A DNA stretch of 64,000 bases, taken from the NCBI RefSeq assembly GCF_003797185.1, contig NZ_RKMH01000016.1:1-64000 (forward strand), written 5' to 3'. Of this stretch, positions 28,515 to 38,751 are shown piece by piece. The first letter of the stretch is position 1. Each line of letters starts with the position of its first letter. A program made the translations under genes and the position numbers. The notes under the pieces are model-generated. The model saw only the letters and a program-made list of their open reading frames with translations, ran no database searches and was not told the origin of the DNA. Source of the DNA: Gordonia oryzae (GTDB lineage: Bacteria; Actinomycetota; Actinomycetes; Mycobacteriales; Mycobacteriaceae).

Positions 28515-30035
28515 TCAGCGCCCGCTGATCGTGTCCTTCGGGTTCCGCATCACCACGGCGAGGACGACTGCCAACACGGTGAGCGTGATCACCGAGGCAA
28601 GTGAGGCGGCGTGGACCCCGTCGACGAAGGCTGCGCGGGCAGCGTCGGCGAGTGCGGCGCCGTCGGCACCCATCCCGGTTGCCTGATGCAGGGTCTCGCC
28701 GAGGGTGTCGCCGAGCCCGGCTCCCGAGATGTGCTCGCGGAACACCAGCGTCGCCAGCGACCCGAGCAGCGCCAGACCGAGCGCGGTGCCCAGCTCGAAG
28801 CTCGTCTCGGAGATACCCGACGCCGCGCCCGACCGTTCGGGCGGAACCGAACCGACAACGACCTCGGAGACCAGGCTGAACTGCACGCCATATCCGATAC
28901 CGGCGATCGACGTCGACGCCAGATAGATCCACAGCGAGCTGTCGGTGGACAGCCACAGCAACCCGAGGTTACCCAACGCGGCGAGCGCCACCGACCCGAC
29001 CAACGCGGTGCGGGTACCTACCCACGCAGTCACCCGGCTGGCGCCGATCGAGAAGACGGCCACGGCGATCGACATCGGCAGCCCGGCCAGCGCGGCGGCC
29101 AGGACGTCGTGACCCATCACCGACTGGAGGTACACACCCGTCAGATACGACATACCGCCTAACGCCATCATCCCCACCAGAGCGCAGGCGACCGCGGCGC
29201 TGAAGGCGATGTTGCCGAACAGCATGAGGTCGAGCAACGGGGCACGGGTCCGACGTTGCTGAAGGAGGAACACCGCGAACATGATCACGCCGACGACACC
29301 GATCACCGCGATGAGCGGGGACACGCCGTCGGCGGCCACGGTCTTGATCGAGTACACGATCGGCAGGATCGCCAGCAGCGACAACGCCACGCCGAGGAAG
29401 TCGAAGGGGTCGGTCGACGGCGCGCGGTACTCGGGAACCAGGCGCGGGGCGAGCGCGAACAGCACGGCCAGTACCGGCACGTTGATCAGAAACACGACGC
29501 CCCACCAGAAGTGGTGCAGCAGAACGCCGCCCACCACCGGGCCGATGGCCGAACCGCCAGCGAACGCGGCCGTCCAGACGCCGATCGCGCGAGCACGATC
29601 GCGGGCGTTGGGGAACATGTTGGCGATCAGCGACAGACTCGACGGCATCAGTGTCGCACCGCCGATGCCCATCAGTGCGCGGGCGGCGATGAGGACGCCG
29701 GCGCTCGGCGCGAAGGCGGCGATGACCGAGGCAATGCCGAACATCGCGGCACCGGCGAGCAGGATTCGTCGCCTACCGAGGCGGTCGCCGACATTGCCCA
29801 TCGTGATCAGCAGACCGGCGATGAGGAACCCGTAGATGTCGAGAATCCAGAGTTGCTGGGCTGCGCTGGGGTCGAGCGCATCGGTGATCGACGGAATTGC
29901 CAGATAGAGCACCGAGAAGTCCATCGACACCAGCAGTACGGGCAGCGTCAGCACGGCCAGCCCGAGCCAGGTACGGCGATCGGCGACCGAGGTGTCCCGG
30001 TTGCGCTGATCGGTCGTGCGGCATTCGGTGGTCAT
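28515..30035 (-). CDS. MFS drug transporter (DHA2 / 14-TMS family)
   Basis: The 506-aa protein has about 14 hydrophobic segments. It carries the DHA2 landmarks SMDFSVLYLAIPSI in segment 1, the motif A loop GNVGDRLGRRRIL, RALMGIGGATLMPSSLSLI in segment 4 and GPVVGGVLL (motif C, antiporter) in segment 5. It is predicted to expel drugs or toxic cations using the proton gradient. A TetR-type gene is divergently placed about 170 bp away, with a perfect palindrome between them, so repression by that regulator is the simplest model. The 258 bp downstream (28257-28514) hold no recognisable gene. Confidence 0.9.
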   Translation of the reverse strand: MTTECRTTDQRNRDTSVADRRTWLGLAVLTLPVLLVSMDFSVLYLAIPSITDALDPSAAQQLWILDIYGFLIAGLLITMGNVGDRLGRRRILLAGAAMFGIASVIAAFAPSAGVLIAARALMGIGGATLMPSSLSLIANMFPNARDRARAIGVWTAAFAGGSAIGPVVGGVLLHHFWWGVVFLINVPVLAVLFALAPRLVPEYRAPSTDPFDFLGVALSLLAILPIVYSIKTVAADGVSPLIAVIGVVGVIMFAVFLLQQRRTRAPLLDLMLFGNIAFSAAVACALVGMMALGGMSYLTGVYLQSVMGHDVLAAALAGLPMSIAVAVFSIGASRVTAWVGTRTALVGSVALAALGNLGLLWLSTDSSLWIYLASTSIAGIGYGVQFSLVSEVVVGSVPPERSGAASGISETSFELGTALGLALLGSLATLVFREHISGAGLGDTLGETLHQATGMGADGAALADAARAAFVDGVHAASLASVITLTVLAVVLAVVMRNPKDTISGR

Positions 30036-30119
30036 GAGGAGGGCTCCGTATCTGGTGTCCGGGTATCTGCACCCGGGACGAGGTTGATGTGGCGTACGCG
30101 TCGCCGCGGGCCGGAGCCC

Positions 30120-30134
30120 GCGTACGACGTACGC
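30120..30134. promoter_or_regulatory. palindromic operator candidate for the TetR regulator
   Basis: GCGTACG-A-CGTACGC is a perfect 7-bp inverted repeat around one central base, in the gap between the divergent MFS and TetR genes. Related GTACG-bearing stretches lie at 30092-30100 and 30155-30168. Size and place suit a TetR dimer site. Confidence 0.55.
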
Positions 30135-30208
30135 TCATTGACGGTACGGATATGGGTACGCTGTACGCAAGTGGAAAATTCCCCGTGCGGGGTGAGGGGA
30201 GCGTGGTG

Positions 30209-30907
30209 GTGGCCCAGTCGGTCCAGAAGCTGACGTCGTCGGTGATCGTCGAGGCGGCCATCGTCGTCGCCGACCGGGACGGGCTCGATGCGTTGTCGAT
30301 GCGACGCATCGCCGACGAACTCGGCGTCGGCGCGATGTCGCTCTACCGGCACATCGCCGACAAGGACGCGTTGCTCCAGGCGATGGCCGAGGAGATCGGC
30401 ACCCGGTTTCCCTATCCGGTGCAGGAGTGCTCATCCACCTGGCGTGAGCGCATCGAGATTGCCGTCGAGATCGACTGGGAGCTCTATCAGCGTCACCCCT
30501 GGGTGGTGCTGGCATATGCAACGCCGCGCTACGCCTTCGGTACCGAGTCGCTGGCCGGACTCGATTGGCTCATCGCCGGATTCGTCGACGTCGGGGTCGG
30601 GCACGTGCGGGCTGCGGAGATGGCCCTGGCGTTCTGGTCATTGGTGAACGGCGTCGCGCTGGCCGCCGTCGGGGAGCAGCTTCTCAGCGTGCAACTCCGA
30701 CGCCGGGGTGCCGAGGCGTCGCCGTCACCGGACGGCGGTCTGGCCGACCTGATCGCCGGGCGACTGGCCGTCGATCCGACGACCCTGCCGCAGCTGGCGG
30801 CCCTCGCCGGCAACCCGGACGCGACCCGACTCTCGGATCCGCGAGCGGTGCTCGACGCCGGACTTCGCGTGCTGTGTGCGGGTTTCGTCACTGAAGTGTC
30901 GGGCTGA
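30209..30907 (+). CDS. TetR family transcriptional regulator
   Basis: The 232-aa protein has a TetR HTH at the N terminus: IVEAAIVVADRDGLDALSMR, then RIADELGVGAMSLYRHIADK (recognition helix around GAMSLYRH). The C-terminal ligand-binding helical domain continues with TWRERIEIAVEIDWELYQRHPWV, as in TetR_C domains of drug-efflux regulators. The GTG at 30209 is chosen because GAGGGGA lies 8 nt upstream; an in-frame ATG at 30152 has no such site. It is divergent from the MFS exporter and probably represses it through the 30120-30134 palindrome. The inducing ligand is unknown. Confidence 0.88.
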   Translation: MAQSVQKLTSSVIVEAAIVVADRDGLDALSMRRIADELGVGAMSLYRHIADKDALLQAMAEEIGTRFPYPVQECSSTWRERIEIAVEIDWELYQRHPWVVLAYATPRYAFGTESLAGLDWLIAGFVDVGVGHVRAAEMALAFWSLVNGVALAAVGEQLLSVQLRRRGAEASPSPDGGLADLIAGRLAVDPTTLPQLAALAGNPDATRLSDPRAVLDAGLRVLCAGFVTEVSG

Positions 30908-30918
30908 GAGGCTCGGAC

Positions 30919-32232
30919 CTACATGGCGTGCGGGTACACCGTCAGCATGTGCGCCCCGAACCATGAACTGGCCAGGACTATCGGCACCATCACCGCCACC
31001 CCGATCGCCGGGCGGGCCCGGGCGAGGACGATGGCCAGGGGCAGGAGCAGTACGAATGCGGGCAACAGCAGCCGGGGTCGGCTCATCATGAGACCACTCG
31101 ACGCCACGATCGAGGCAGTCACCAGGGCGCCGTAGGTCAGGACCGGCCACGGCAATCGGGCCCAGAGCGCCACCACCACCATCACCAGCGTCGCGATGAT
31201 GATCCACGAGGTCGCAACCGGAGCCACCTCGCCGGAGTTCACGAGCTGATCATTGACGAAGGTGAATGCAGCCACGCCCCAATCGAAGCGGGTGTCCCAG
31301 CCCTGGGTCTGGATCGTGAACCACCCTGTCGGTGAGCCGGTCTGGGCCCACACCACGGCCAGGTAACCGAGGTAGCCGAGCGGACTGAGGAGCAGAGCGA
31401 GCCAGGCGCCGGCGGTCGTCCACCCCGATCCTGATCGGCCCGACCCTTCCTGCCCCGACCCTGAGCGGCCGAACACATCGATCAACGCGGCCAGCATCAC
31501 CACTCCGATGACGACGACAGCGGTCGGACGAACCGTTCCGACCAAGCATGCGCAGATCCCGGCAAGCACCCACCGCTGTTGCAGTACGCCCACCAGCGCC
31601 CAAATGCTCAGCGCGCAGAACAGGGTCTCGGTGTATGCCATGTTGAGGACCACCGACATCGGGGTTGCCGCGAAGATCGCGACGAGATAAAGCCCGACGC
31701 GTCGCGCGTACGAGTCACCCGGGTCGGTGTGGGCGAGCGCGGCGACCATCGGTGTCCGCCCGGCCATCCACGCCACGCACAGCGCACCCAACTGCGCTGT
31801 GCCCACCGCGGCCACACATCCGAGCACCAGATTCAGCAGCACGGCGGCACCGAACGGACTCAGGAACGGCAGGTGGGCCAGCGCTCCCACGGTGTACGGA
31901 TATCCGGGAAAGAAGGCGAAGGCGGTGTCGGCGGTGTGATAGCCGCGCGCGTCGGTGAGTTCGACGGGCACTCCGTCGTATCCGTGTTCGGCAATCGCGA
32001 GCATCCACTTGCCGTCCCACGCCGACAACGAGTCCCTCAGCGACGATCCGCGCAGCGCGTCAAAACGGGCCAGCATGAGTACCCCGACGGCTCGAATCAG
32101 CAGGTAGATGCCGATCGGCGCGAGCCATGACCGCCACGCGAGGGCGGGCGGTGCACTCGCTGCCGACGCGCGCTCCGGTTGGCCGGGGTCGGGTATGCGC
32201 GCGTCGTGGCCGACGGCACTCGTGGTGGACAC
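30919..32232 (-). CDS. multi-pass membrane protein, PIG-V-like mannosyltransferase family
   Basis: The 437-aa protein has about nine to ten hydrophobic segments. The first luminal-type loop is LRDSLSAWDGKWMLAIAEHGYD, with the W-D dyad and acidic residues expected in GT-C glycosyltransferases. A FFPGYPYTVGALAHLPFLSP segment follows, close to the FPxxP pattern of PIG-V-related mannosyltransferases. A Gly/Ser-rich repeat (GSGQEGSGRSGSG) sits in a central loop. It may transfer a sugar from polyprenyl phosphate to an envelope glycan. The GTG at 32232 is the first start clear of the lysC promoter region; the open frame reaches 33168 only as an antisense shadow of lysC. Confidence 0.65.
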   Translation of the reverse strand: MSTTSAVGHDARIPDPGQPERASAASAPPALAWRSWLAPIGIYLLIRAVGVLMLARFDALRGSSLRDSLSAWDGKWMLAIAEHGYDGVPVELTDARGYHTADTAFAFFPGYPYTVGALAHLPFLSPFGAAVLLNLVLGCVAAVGTAQLGALCVAWMAGRTPMVAALAHTDPGDSYARRVGLYLVAIFAATPMSVVLNMAYTETLFCALSIWALVGVLQQRWVLAGICACLVGTVRPTAVVVIGVVMLAALIDVFGRSGSGQEGSGRSGSGWTTAGAWLALLLSPLGYLGYLAVVWAQTGSPTGWFTIQTQGWDTRFDWGVAAFTFVNDQLVNSGEVAPVATSWIIIATLVMVVVALWARLPWPVLTYGALVTASIVASSGLMMSRPRLLLPAFVLLLPLAIVLARARPAIGVAVMVPIVLASSWFGAHMLTVYPHAM

Positions 32233-32250
32233 GCAGAGATGGTAGGTCAG

Positions 32251-32289
32251 CGACCTGTGGAAAGCGCGACCTGTGGAAAGCGCGACCTG
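32251..32289. repeat. 16-bp tandem repeat, 2.4 copies
   Basis: The unit CGACCTGTGGAAAGCG occurs at 32251-32266 and 32267-32282, followed by a partial third copy. It lies in the 156-bp divergent promoter space between the PIG-V-like gene and lysC. Confidence 0.9.
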
Positions 32290-32388
32290 GGCGGGCGGCC
32301 GAGCGGCGGCTGCGAGGTGCATGCCGGCCGCCGGTAAGGTTGTCCCGGCATACAACGCATCGACACACCTTGCAGGAGGGCAGCCGAC

Positions 32389-34714
<2,326 letters not shown>

Positions 34715-34769
34715 CGATGTGGTTTGCCTCGATGCCCCAGCCTCACCTCGATGATCGGTGGATGTTGCC

Positions 34770-35798
34770 ATGACTGCTCCGGATGCCTCTGCCCTCGACG
34801 CGCGGGTCGGCCACTATTACGCGATTGATGAGGCCTATCAGGTCGGTCGCGAGAAGGTGCGCGAATACGCTCGGGCGGTGCAGGATTCGCATCCGGCCCA
34901 TCGCGACGAGGCGGTGGCCGGAGAACTCGGCTACGCCGGGGTGGTATCGCCGCTGACGTTCACCGCGATTCCTGCGATGGCGGCCAACCAGGAGCTGTTC
35001 GAGTCGGTCGTGGTCGGGTACGAGACCTATGTGCAGACCGAGCAGGTCTTCGAGCAGCATCGGCCGATCGTCGCCGGCGACGAGTTGCACACCGACGTTG
35101 AGCTGAGTTCGGTGCGCCGGGTGGCCGGGCGTGATCTGATCACCGTCACCAATACCTTCACCGACGCCTTCGGCGAGGTGGTGCACACGATGCACACCAC
35201 CGTCGTCGGGGTGACCGCCGACGAGGTGGACCCGTCGATTGCCGAGGCCGTGCGGACCATCATGGTGCACGACGTGAACATCCTCTCGCGCGAGCAGTCG
35301 GCCTCCGGCTACCGCAAGACGGTCCGGTCCGACGGTGCGCGCCGTATCGCGACGGCCGGTGCGACGCGTACCCCCGGCTCGCGCAACTTCGACGACCTCG
35401 CCGTCGGCGACGAGTTGCCGGTGCGGCACGCGCGACTTTCGCGCGGCGATCTGGTCAACTATGCGGGAGTCTCCGGCGACGCGAACCCGATCCACTGGGA
35501 CGAGTCGATCGCCAAGCTCGCCGGCCTGCCCGACGTCATCGCGCACGGGATGCTGACGATGGGTCTCGGGGCGGGCTTCGTCTCCGCGTGGTCGGGCGAT
35601 CCGGGTGCGGTGACCCGTTATTCGGTGCGCCTGTCGCAGGTGGCGGTGGTCTCGGCCGCCGAGGGCGGCGACATCGAGTTCAGCGGGCGGATCAAGTCCC
35701 TCGACGCCGAGACCCGCAGCGGCGTGGTGATCATCGTCGCGAAGTCCGGCGGCCGCAAGATCTTCGGGCTGGCGACGATGAACGTGCGCTTCGCCTGA
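34770..35798 (+). CDS. hadAB: fused HadA/HadB (3R)-hydroxyacyl-ACP dehydratase
   Basis: The 342-aa protein carries two hot-dog (MaoC-like) domains. Domain 1 (residues about 8-160) resembles HadA, with the segment VGREKVREYARAVQDSHPAH. Domain 2 (about 200-342) is HadB-like and holds the complete hydratase-2 motif YAGVSGDANPIHWDESIA with catalytic Asp and His, then AHGMLTMGLGAGFV. In M. tuberculosis HadA and HadB are separate subunits of the FAS-II dehydratase that makes mycolic acid precursors; fused forms are known in related genera. The ATG at 34770 is chosen; GTG at 34758 is an alternative. It follows asd by 55 bp. Its placement away from the usual hadABC locus is notable. Confidence 0.82.
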   Translation: MTAPDASALDARVGHYYAIDEAYQVGREKVREYARAVQDSHPAHRDEAVAGELGYAGVVSPLTFTAIPAMAANQELFESVVVGYETYVQTEQVFEQHRPIVAGDELHTDVELSSVRRVAGRDLITVTNTFTDAFGEVVHTMHTTVVGVTADEVDPSIAEAVRTIMVHDVNILSREQSASGYRKTVRSDGARRIATAGATRTPGSRNFDDLAVGDELPVRHARLSRGDLVNYAGVSGDANPIHWDESIAKLAGLPDVIAHGMLTMGLGAGFVSAWSGDPGAVTRYSVRLSQVAVVSAAEGGDIEFSGRIKSLDAETRSGVVIIVAKSGGRKIFGLATMNVRFA

Positions 35799-35871
35799 CG
35801 GCCGGAATCCCCGACGCCTGGAATCCCTGACGACCGAAAGGGCAACGCGCCCAGGATATGTGGCGGGCGGG

Positions 35872-36579
35872 TCAGCTGCGCTCGTCGGCGACCGCTTGCG
35901 CCGCCTCATCGATGATTGCGCGCATGGCGTTCTCGGCGGCGTCGGGTTCGCCGAGCCGGATCGCGCGGGCGACGTCGTCGTGCAGTGCGATGGCCGCGGG
36001 GTTGGGCCGGGCGGGCATCATGCCGTGATGGGTACGGCCGGTGAGGACCTCGCCGACCACCCCGGTCAGTGCCCGGAACATCTCGTTACCGCTGGCCTCG
36101 AGAAGGCCGCGGTGAAAGATCTTGTCGGCCAACAGGTAGGCGTCGAGGTCTCCGGTCCGTCCGTGTACGGCCATGTCGGAGGCCGCGGCGGCGAGTACGC
36201 GGCACTGGTGTTCGTCGGCGCGCTGGGCGGCCAGTGCGGCCGCGGCGGGCTCGATACCCCGGCGTAGCTCGGACAGCGTCAGCAGGAAGGCGGCGCGATC
36301 GGCGCCGTCGAGGCGCCACCGGATCAGTCGCGGATCGAACACACTCCAGCGGGTTCGGCGCTGCACGGTGATCCCCACGCGTCGCCGCGACGCGACGAGT
36401 CCCATCGATTCGAGTACACGGATCACCTCGCGGGCCAGGGTGCGGGACACCGTGAACTCGGTCCCGATCCCGTCGAGGGTCACCACGGCGCCCTCGGGCA
36501 GATCGCCGGAGGCGATGCGCACCCCGAGTTCGGTGAGCACCTGTTCGTGCCGATCGGTGGCGGCAGTGGTCTCGGTCAC
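35872..36579 (-). CDS. GntR/FadR-type regulator of gluconate genes
   Basis: The 235-aa protein has a GntR winged helix (residues about 10-75: HEQVLTELGVRIASGDLPEG then FTVSRTLAREVIRVLESMGL) and a helical FCD effector domain (about 90-225) with metal-ligand-like residues including D147 (DLDAYLLADKIFHRGL) and a later H-D pair (IALHDDVARAI). It is divergent from gntK and gntP, so it most likely represses gluconate uptake and phosphorylation and is released by gluconate or a phosphorylated derivative. The start is GTG at 36579. A 9-bp inverted repeat reaches from the gene start into the gntK promoter. Confidence 0.85.
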   Translation of the reverse strand: MTETTAATDRHEQVLTELGVRIASGDLPEGAVVTLDGIGTEFTVSRTLAREVIRVLESMGLVASRRRVGITVQRRTRWSVFDPRLIRWRLDGADRAAFLLTLSELRRGIEPAAAALAAQRADEHQCRVLAAAASDMAVHGRTGDLDAYLLADKIFHRGLLEASGNEMFRALTGVVGEVLTGRTHHGMMPARPNPAAIALHDDVARAIRLGEPDAAENAMRAIIDEAAQAVADERS

Positions 36580-36660
36580 CCAATCATCTTCTCATTCGCG
36601 GGTGTCAATCGCGAAGCGCTGCCGTTTACGGTCGTGCGATCCATATAAAACGATGATTGG
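36580..36660. promoter_or_regulatory. gntR-gntK control region with 9-bp inverted repeat
   Basis: CCAATCATC at 36580-36588 and GATGATTGG at 36652-36660 are exact inverted copies 63 bp apart, one beside the GntR start codon and the other beside an AT-rich TATAAA (36644-36649). Paired sites of this sort suggest binding of the divergent regulator with looping. This is inference from geometry. Confidence 0.45.
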
Positions 36661-36700
36661 AGTCTTGGGCTTGCAATAGTCATACCTTTAAGGCAGTCTA

Positions 36701-36716
36701 TGTGACCAGTAGCACA
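36701..36716 (+). promoter_or_regulatory. CRP/GlxR-like binding site upstream of gntK
   Basis: TGTGACCAGTAGCACA matches the mycobacterial CRP consensus TGTGAN6TCACA at nine of ten fixed positions, and ends 17 bp before the gntK start codon. In Corynebacterium glutamicum the CRP homologue GlxR represses gntK and gntP, so repression here is plausible. A crp gene lies at the right end of this window. Confidence 0.5.
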
Positions 36717-36733
36717 GCAGCAGAGGAGCGGGC

Positions 36734-37249
36734 ATGGGGTCGCCGGTGGTGGTCATGGGAGTATCCGGATCGGGAAAGTCGACGGTCGGCGCCGCGTTGG
36801 CGCAGCGCATGCGGGTGCCGTTTGCCGACGCCGACGACTTTCATCCGCAGTCGAACATCGACAAGATGACGGCCGGTCGCGCGCTGACCGACACCGACCG
36901 GCAGCCGTGGCTCGACCTCATCGGGGACTGGCTCGGTGAGCACGGCGACGGCGGGGTGATGAGTTGTTCGGCGCTCAAGCGCGCCTACCGCGACCGGTTG
37001 CGCAGCCACTGCCCCGACACGGTTTTCGTCCACCTCGACGGGCCGCTCGAGGTGATCGCGCGGCGGCAGGCGTCCCGGCCCGGGCACTTCATGCCGACGT
37101 CGCTGCTGCACTCACAGTTCGACATCCTCGAGCCGCTCGGGTCCGACGAGCGTGGAGTCATCGTCGACGTCGACCAGCCCGTCGACGCCATTATCGACCG
37201 CATCGCCGCCGCACCACTGATCGCCGACGCCACCGGAGGCGCCCGATGA
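36734..37249 (+). CDS. gntK: gluconokinase
   Basis: The 171-aa kinase phosphorylates D-gluconate to 6-phosphogluconate, feeding the pentose phosphate route. The P-loop GVSGSGKST (residues 9-17), the substrate segment FADADDFHPQSNIDKMTAGR with L-T-D-x-D-R-x-P-W following, and the lid SCSALKRAYRDRLR are all present, as in the thermoresistant GntK/IdnK class. The ATG at 36734 follows GAGGAGCGGGC. It overlaps gntP by 4 bp (ATGA). Regulation probably involves the divergent GntR protein and CRP. Confidence 0.95.
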   Translation: MGSPVVVMGVSGSGKSTVGAALAQRMRVPFADADDFHPQSNIDKMTAGRALTDTDRQPWLDLIGDWLGEHGDGGVMSCSALKRAYRDRLRSHCPDTVFVHLDGPLEVIARRQASRPGHFMPTSLLHSQFDILEPLGSDERGVIVDVDQPVDAIIDRIAAAPLIADATGGAR

Positions 37250-38700
37250 ACACGCTCACCGTCCTCGCCGCCGAGACGACACTGCCCGACCCGGTCGGCT
37301 CCGGCTGGCATCTCGTCGTCGCCGCGCTCGCGGGCATCGCCGTCATCGTCGCCCTCATCACGTGGGCCAAGGTCCATCCTTTCCTCGCCCTGATCGCCGG
37401 TGCGGGCACCGTGGGAATCGTTGCCGGCGAAGCGGTTCCGAAGGTCATCGACTCGTTCACCGCGGGCTTCGGATCGACTGCGGCCGGGGTTGGCATCCTC
37501 ATCGTGCTCGGCGCGATGTTCGCCAAACTGCTCGCCGATTCCGGCGGTGCCGACGAGATCGTCGACACCATCGTCGGCCACGCCGGGCCGCGGATGCTGC
37601 CGTGGGCGATGGCCCTCGTGGGTGCGGTCATCGGGCTGCCGATGTTCTTCGAGATCGGCCTGGTGTTGTTGATGCCGGTCATCTACCTCGTCGCCCGGCG
37701 CTCGGGTCTCGGCCTGATCCCGATCGGTATCCCGGCGCTCGCCGGACTCTCGGCCATGCACGGCTTCGTCCCGCCGCATCCCGGGCCGCTCGTCGCCATC
37801 GACGCACTCCACGCCGATCTCGGCCTCACCTTGGCTCTCGGTGTGGCCGTGGCGATTCCGACCATCATCGTTGCCGGTCCGCTGTTCGGCATGCTGGCCG
37901 GGCGATGGGTCGTCATCGACGCGCCCCGCACCTTCGATGCCGACCCGGGTACCGTCGGCGCCCGCTCCGAGAGTTCCCCGGAGGAGTCCGAATCAGACTC
38001 CGGCGCAACACCTTCGGCACGATCGCCCAAGGGGCCGGGATTCGGCCTCACCCTCGCGACGATCCTGCTGCCGGTGGTGCTGATGCTCGGCAAGGCCATC
38101 GCCGAGATCGTCGTCGACGACGACGGTCAATGGATCCGCAGGATTCTCGACGTGCTCGGCACGCCGTTGGTCGCACTGCTGATCGCCGTCGTCGTCGCGA
38201 TGTTCACCCTCGGCCGCCGATCGGGCATGACCCGCGACACCCTCTCGTCCTGTGTGGGATCGTCGCTGCCGCCGATCGCGGGCATCCTGTTGATCGTCTC
38301 GGCCGGTGGCGGCTTCAAACAGGTCCTCGTCGACACCGGCATCGGCACCCTGCTCGCTGACTGGGCATCGGCCGCCAACATCTCGGTCATCCTGCTCGGC
38401 TGGGTGCTCGCCGCACTCATCCGTGTCGCCACCGGATCGGCCACCGTCGCGACCATCACCGCGTCGTCATTGATGCTCGGACTCGTCGACGGGCTGAGTT
38501 CGGGCCAGGTGTCGCTGGTGGTTCTGGCGATCGGCGCGGGCTCGGTCTTCCTCTCACACGTCAACGACGCCGGATTCTGGCTGGTCAAGGAGTATTTCGG
38601 GATGAGTGTCGGGCAGACCTTCAAGACCTGGTCGGCGATGGAGACGATCCTGTCGGTGACCGGACTGATCGTGGTGTCGGCGCTCGGCCTCGTGATCTGA
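37246..38700 (+). CDS. gntP: gluconate permease, GntP family
   Basis: The 484-aa protein has about 12-14 hydrophobic segments with GntP features: VHPFLALIAGAGTVGIVAG near the N terminus, FGSTAAGVGILIVLGAMFAKLL, and the conserved PMFFEIGLVLLMPVIYLVAR and HGFVPPHPGPLVAI. The C terminus has VLAALIRVATGSATVATITA. It carries gluconate/H+ symport across the plasma membrane. A Ser/Glu-rich loop (residues about 238-262) links the halves. It is translationally coupled to gntK (ATGA). The start at 37246 is fixed by that overlap; the open frame from 36964 is a gntK shadow. Confidence 0.93.
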   Translation: MNTLTVLAAETTLPDPVGSGWHLVVAALAGIAVIVALITWAKVHPFLALIAGAGTVGIVAGEAVPKVIDSFTAGFGSTAAGVGILIVLGAMFAKLLADSGGADEIVDTIVGHAGPRMLPWAMALVGAVIGLPMFFEIGLVLLMPVIYLVARRSGLGLIPIGIPALAGLSAMHGFVPPHPGPLVAIDALHADLGLTLALGVAVAIPTIIVAGPLFGMLAGRWVVIDAPRTFDADPGTVGARSESSPEESESDSGATPSARSPKGPGFGLTLATILLPVVLMLGKAIAEIVVDDDGQWIRRILDVLGTPLVALLIAVVVAMFTLGRRSGMTRDTLSSCVGSSLPPIAGILLIVSAGGGFKQVLVDTGIGTLLADWASAANISVILLGWVLAALIRVATGSATVATITASSLMLGLVDGLSSGQVSLVVLAIGAGSVFLSHVNDAGFWLVKEYFGMSVGQTFKTWSAMETILSVTGLIVVSALGLVI

Positions 38701-38751
38701 GGGTGACCGGGATCTACCCCGCGAGGTTACTGTGCGGTAGCTTACCTAGCC

